Part shown: piece by piece, positions 42,397 to 42,460 of the stretch
Position numbering within the stretch: position 1 is the stretch's first letter
Layout of the letters: every line of letters starts with the position of its first letter
From: Burkholderiales bacterium
Lineage (GTDB): Bacteria > Pseudomonadota > Gammaproteobacteria > Burkholderiales > Burkholderiaceae_C
NCBI GenBank assembly: GCA_003963075.1
Contig: RXJV01000034.1
Span: forward strand, 1-42,460
DNA: 42,460 nt
Direction of reading: 5' to 3'
Made by a program: the position numbers and the translations under genes
The notes under the pieces: generated by a model
What the model was told of the DNA's origin: nothing
Databases searched by the model: none
Seen by the model: only the letters and a program-made list of their open reading frames with translations

Positions 42397-42460
42397 CGGT
42401 ACGCAAAGCTAGCACTGGCGCGGGGGTGGTCTGGGTAGACCGTTGATTTCATTGACTTTC
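42366..42460 (+). mobile_element. Left end of a further IS1071 copy (window end)
   Basis: These 95 bases are identical to 1-95, in the same orientation. The copy either continues beyond the window as a second IS1071 in direct repeat, or is the same copy seen again because the molecule is circular or tandem. Confidence 0.95.

Overview
The window looks like accessory DNA from a betaproteobacterium, most likely a Burkholderiales/Comamonadaceae member (Acidovorax, Hydrogenophaga or Alicycliphilus type). The grounds are a complete IS1071, high G+C, Comamonadaceae-style proteins and a REP-like palindrome of a kind common in that family. This placement is inference; no rRNA or other marker gene is present. 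The window opens with a complete IS1071 (1-3204) and closes with the first 95 bp of another copy in the same orientation (42366-42460). The segment is therefore either a roughly 42 kb composite transposon bounded by directly repeated IS1071, or a circle of 42,365 bp whose contig ends overlap. No replication, transfer or partition genes are visible.

Layout. (1) IS1071 and a gene-free scar (1-3685). (2) A glutathione S-transferase gene, followed after a bidirectional terminator by catabolic module A on the minus strand (4361-12939). Module A encodes an acyl-CoA dehydrogenase, an orphan TctC/Bug periplasmic binding protein, a CaiB-type CoA-transferase, an enoyl-CoA hydratase/3-hydroxyacyl-CoA dehydrogenase fusion, a thiolase and ETF beta/alpha; a divergent LysR regulator follows at 13074-13967. 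(3) A recombination scar with the 3' end of an araC gene (13985-14597). (4) An intact AraC regulator gene convergent with module B. (5) Module B, a compact 14-gene minus-strand operon (31596 down to 15573): caprolactone hydrolase, cyclohexanone monooxygenase, alpha/beta hydrolase, PHA-synthase-associated protein, PHA synthase, outer-membrane protein, 6-hydroxyhexanoate dehydrogenase, 6-oxohexanoate dehydrogenase, CoA-transferase, acyl-CoA dehydrogenase, hydratase/dehydrogenase, thiolase, EtfB and EtfA. (6) Chromosome-like genes: a dadA fragment, FUSC membrane protein, AhpD-like protein, DODA-type dioxygenase and a truncated SnoaL-like gene. (7) A second, divergent IS1071-like Tn3-family element (about 34896-38088). 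(8) A metal-homeostasis block: zinc-ribbon protein, CsoR-type repressor, DUF4124 protein, four-helix membrane protein and a CDF metal exporter. (9) An IS5-family element (41035-41857) and a short scar running into the next IS1071.

How the genes work together. Module B encodes a nearly complete route from cyclohexanone. ChnB-type oxygenation gives epsilon-caprolactone, ChnC-type hydrolysis gives 6-hydroxyhexanoate, and ChnD- and ChnE-type oxidations give adipate. Adipate is then activated to adipyl-CoA and beta-oxidised to acetyl-CoA and succinyl-CoA, with ETF taking the acyl-CoA dehydrogenase electrons. Module A duplicates the adipyl-CoA half with diverged paralogues under its own LysR gene and adds a solute-binding protein that could sense or capture dicarboxylates. 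Cyclohexanol dehydrogenase (ChnA) and a ring hydroxylase are absent. The most unusual feature is a class III-like PHA synthase gene with a PhaE/phasin-like partner embedded in the cyclohexanone operon.
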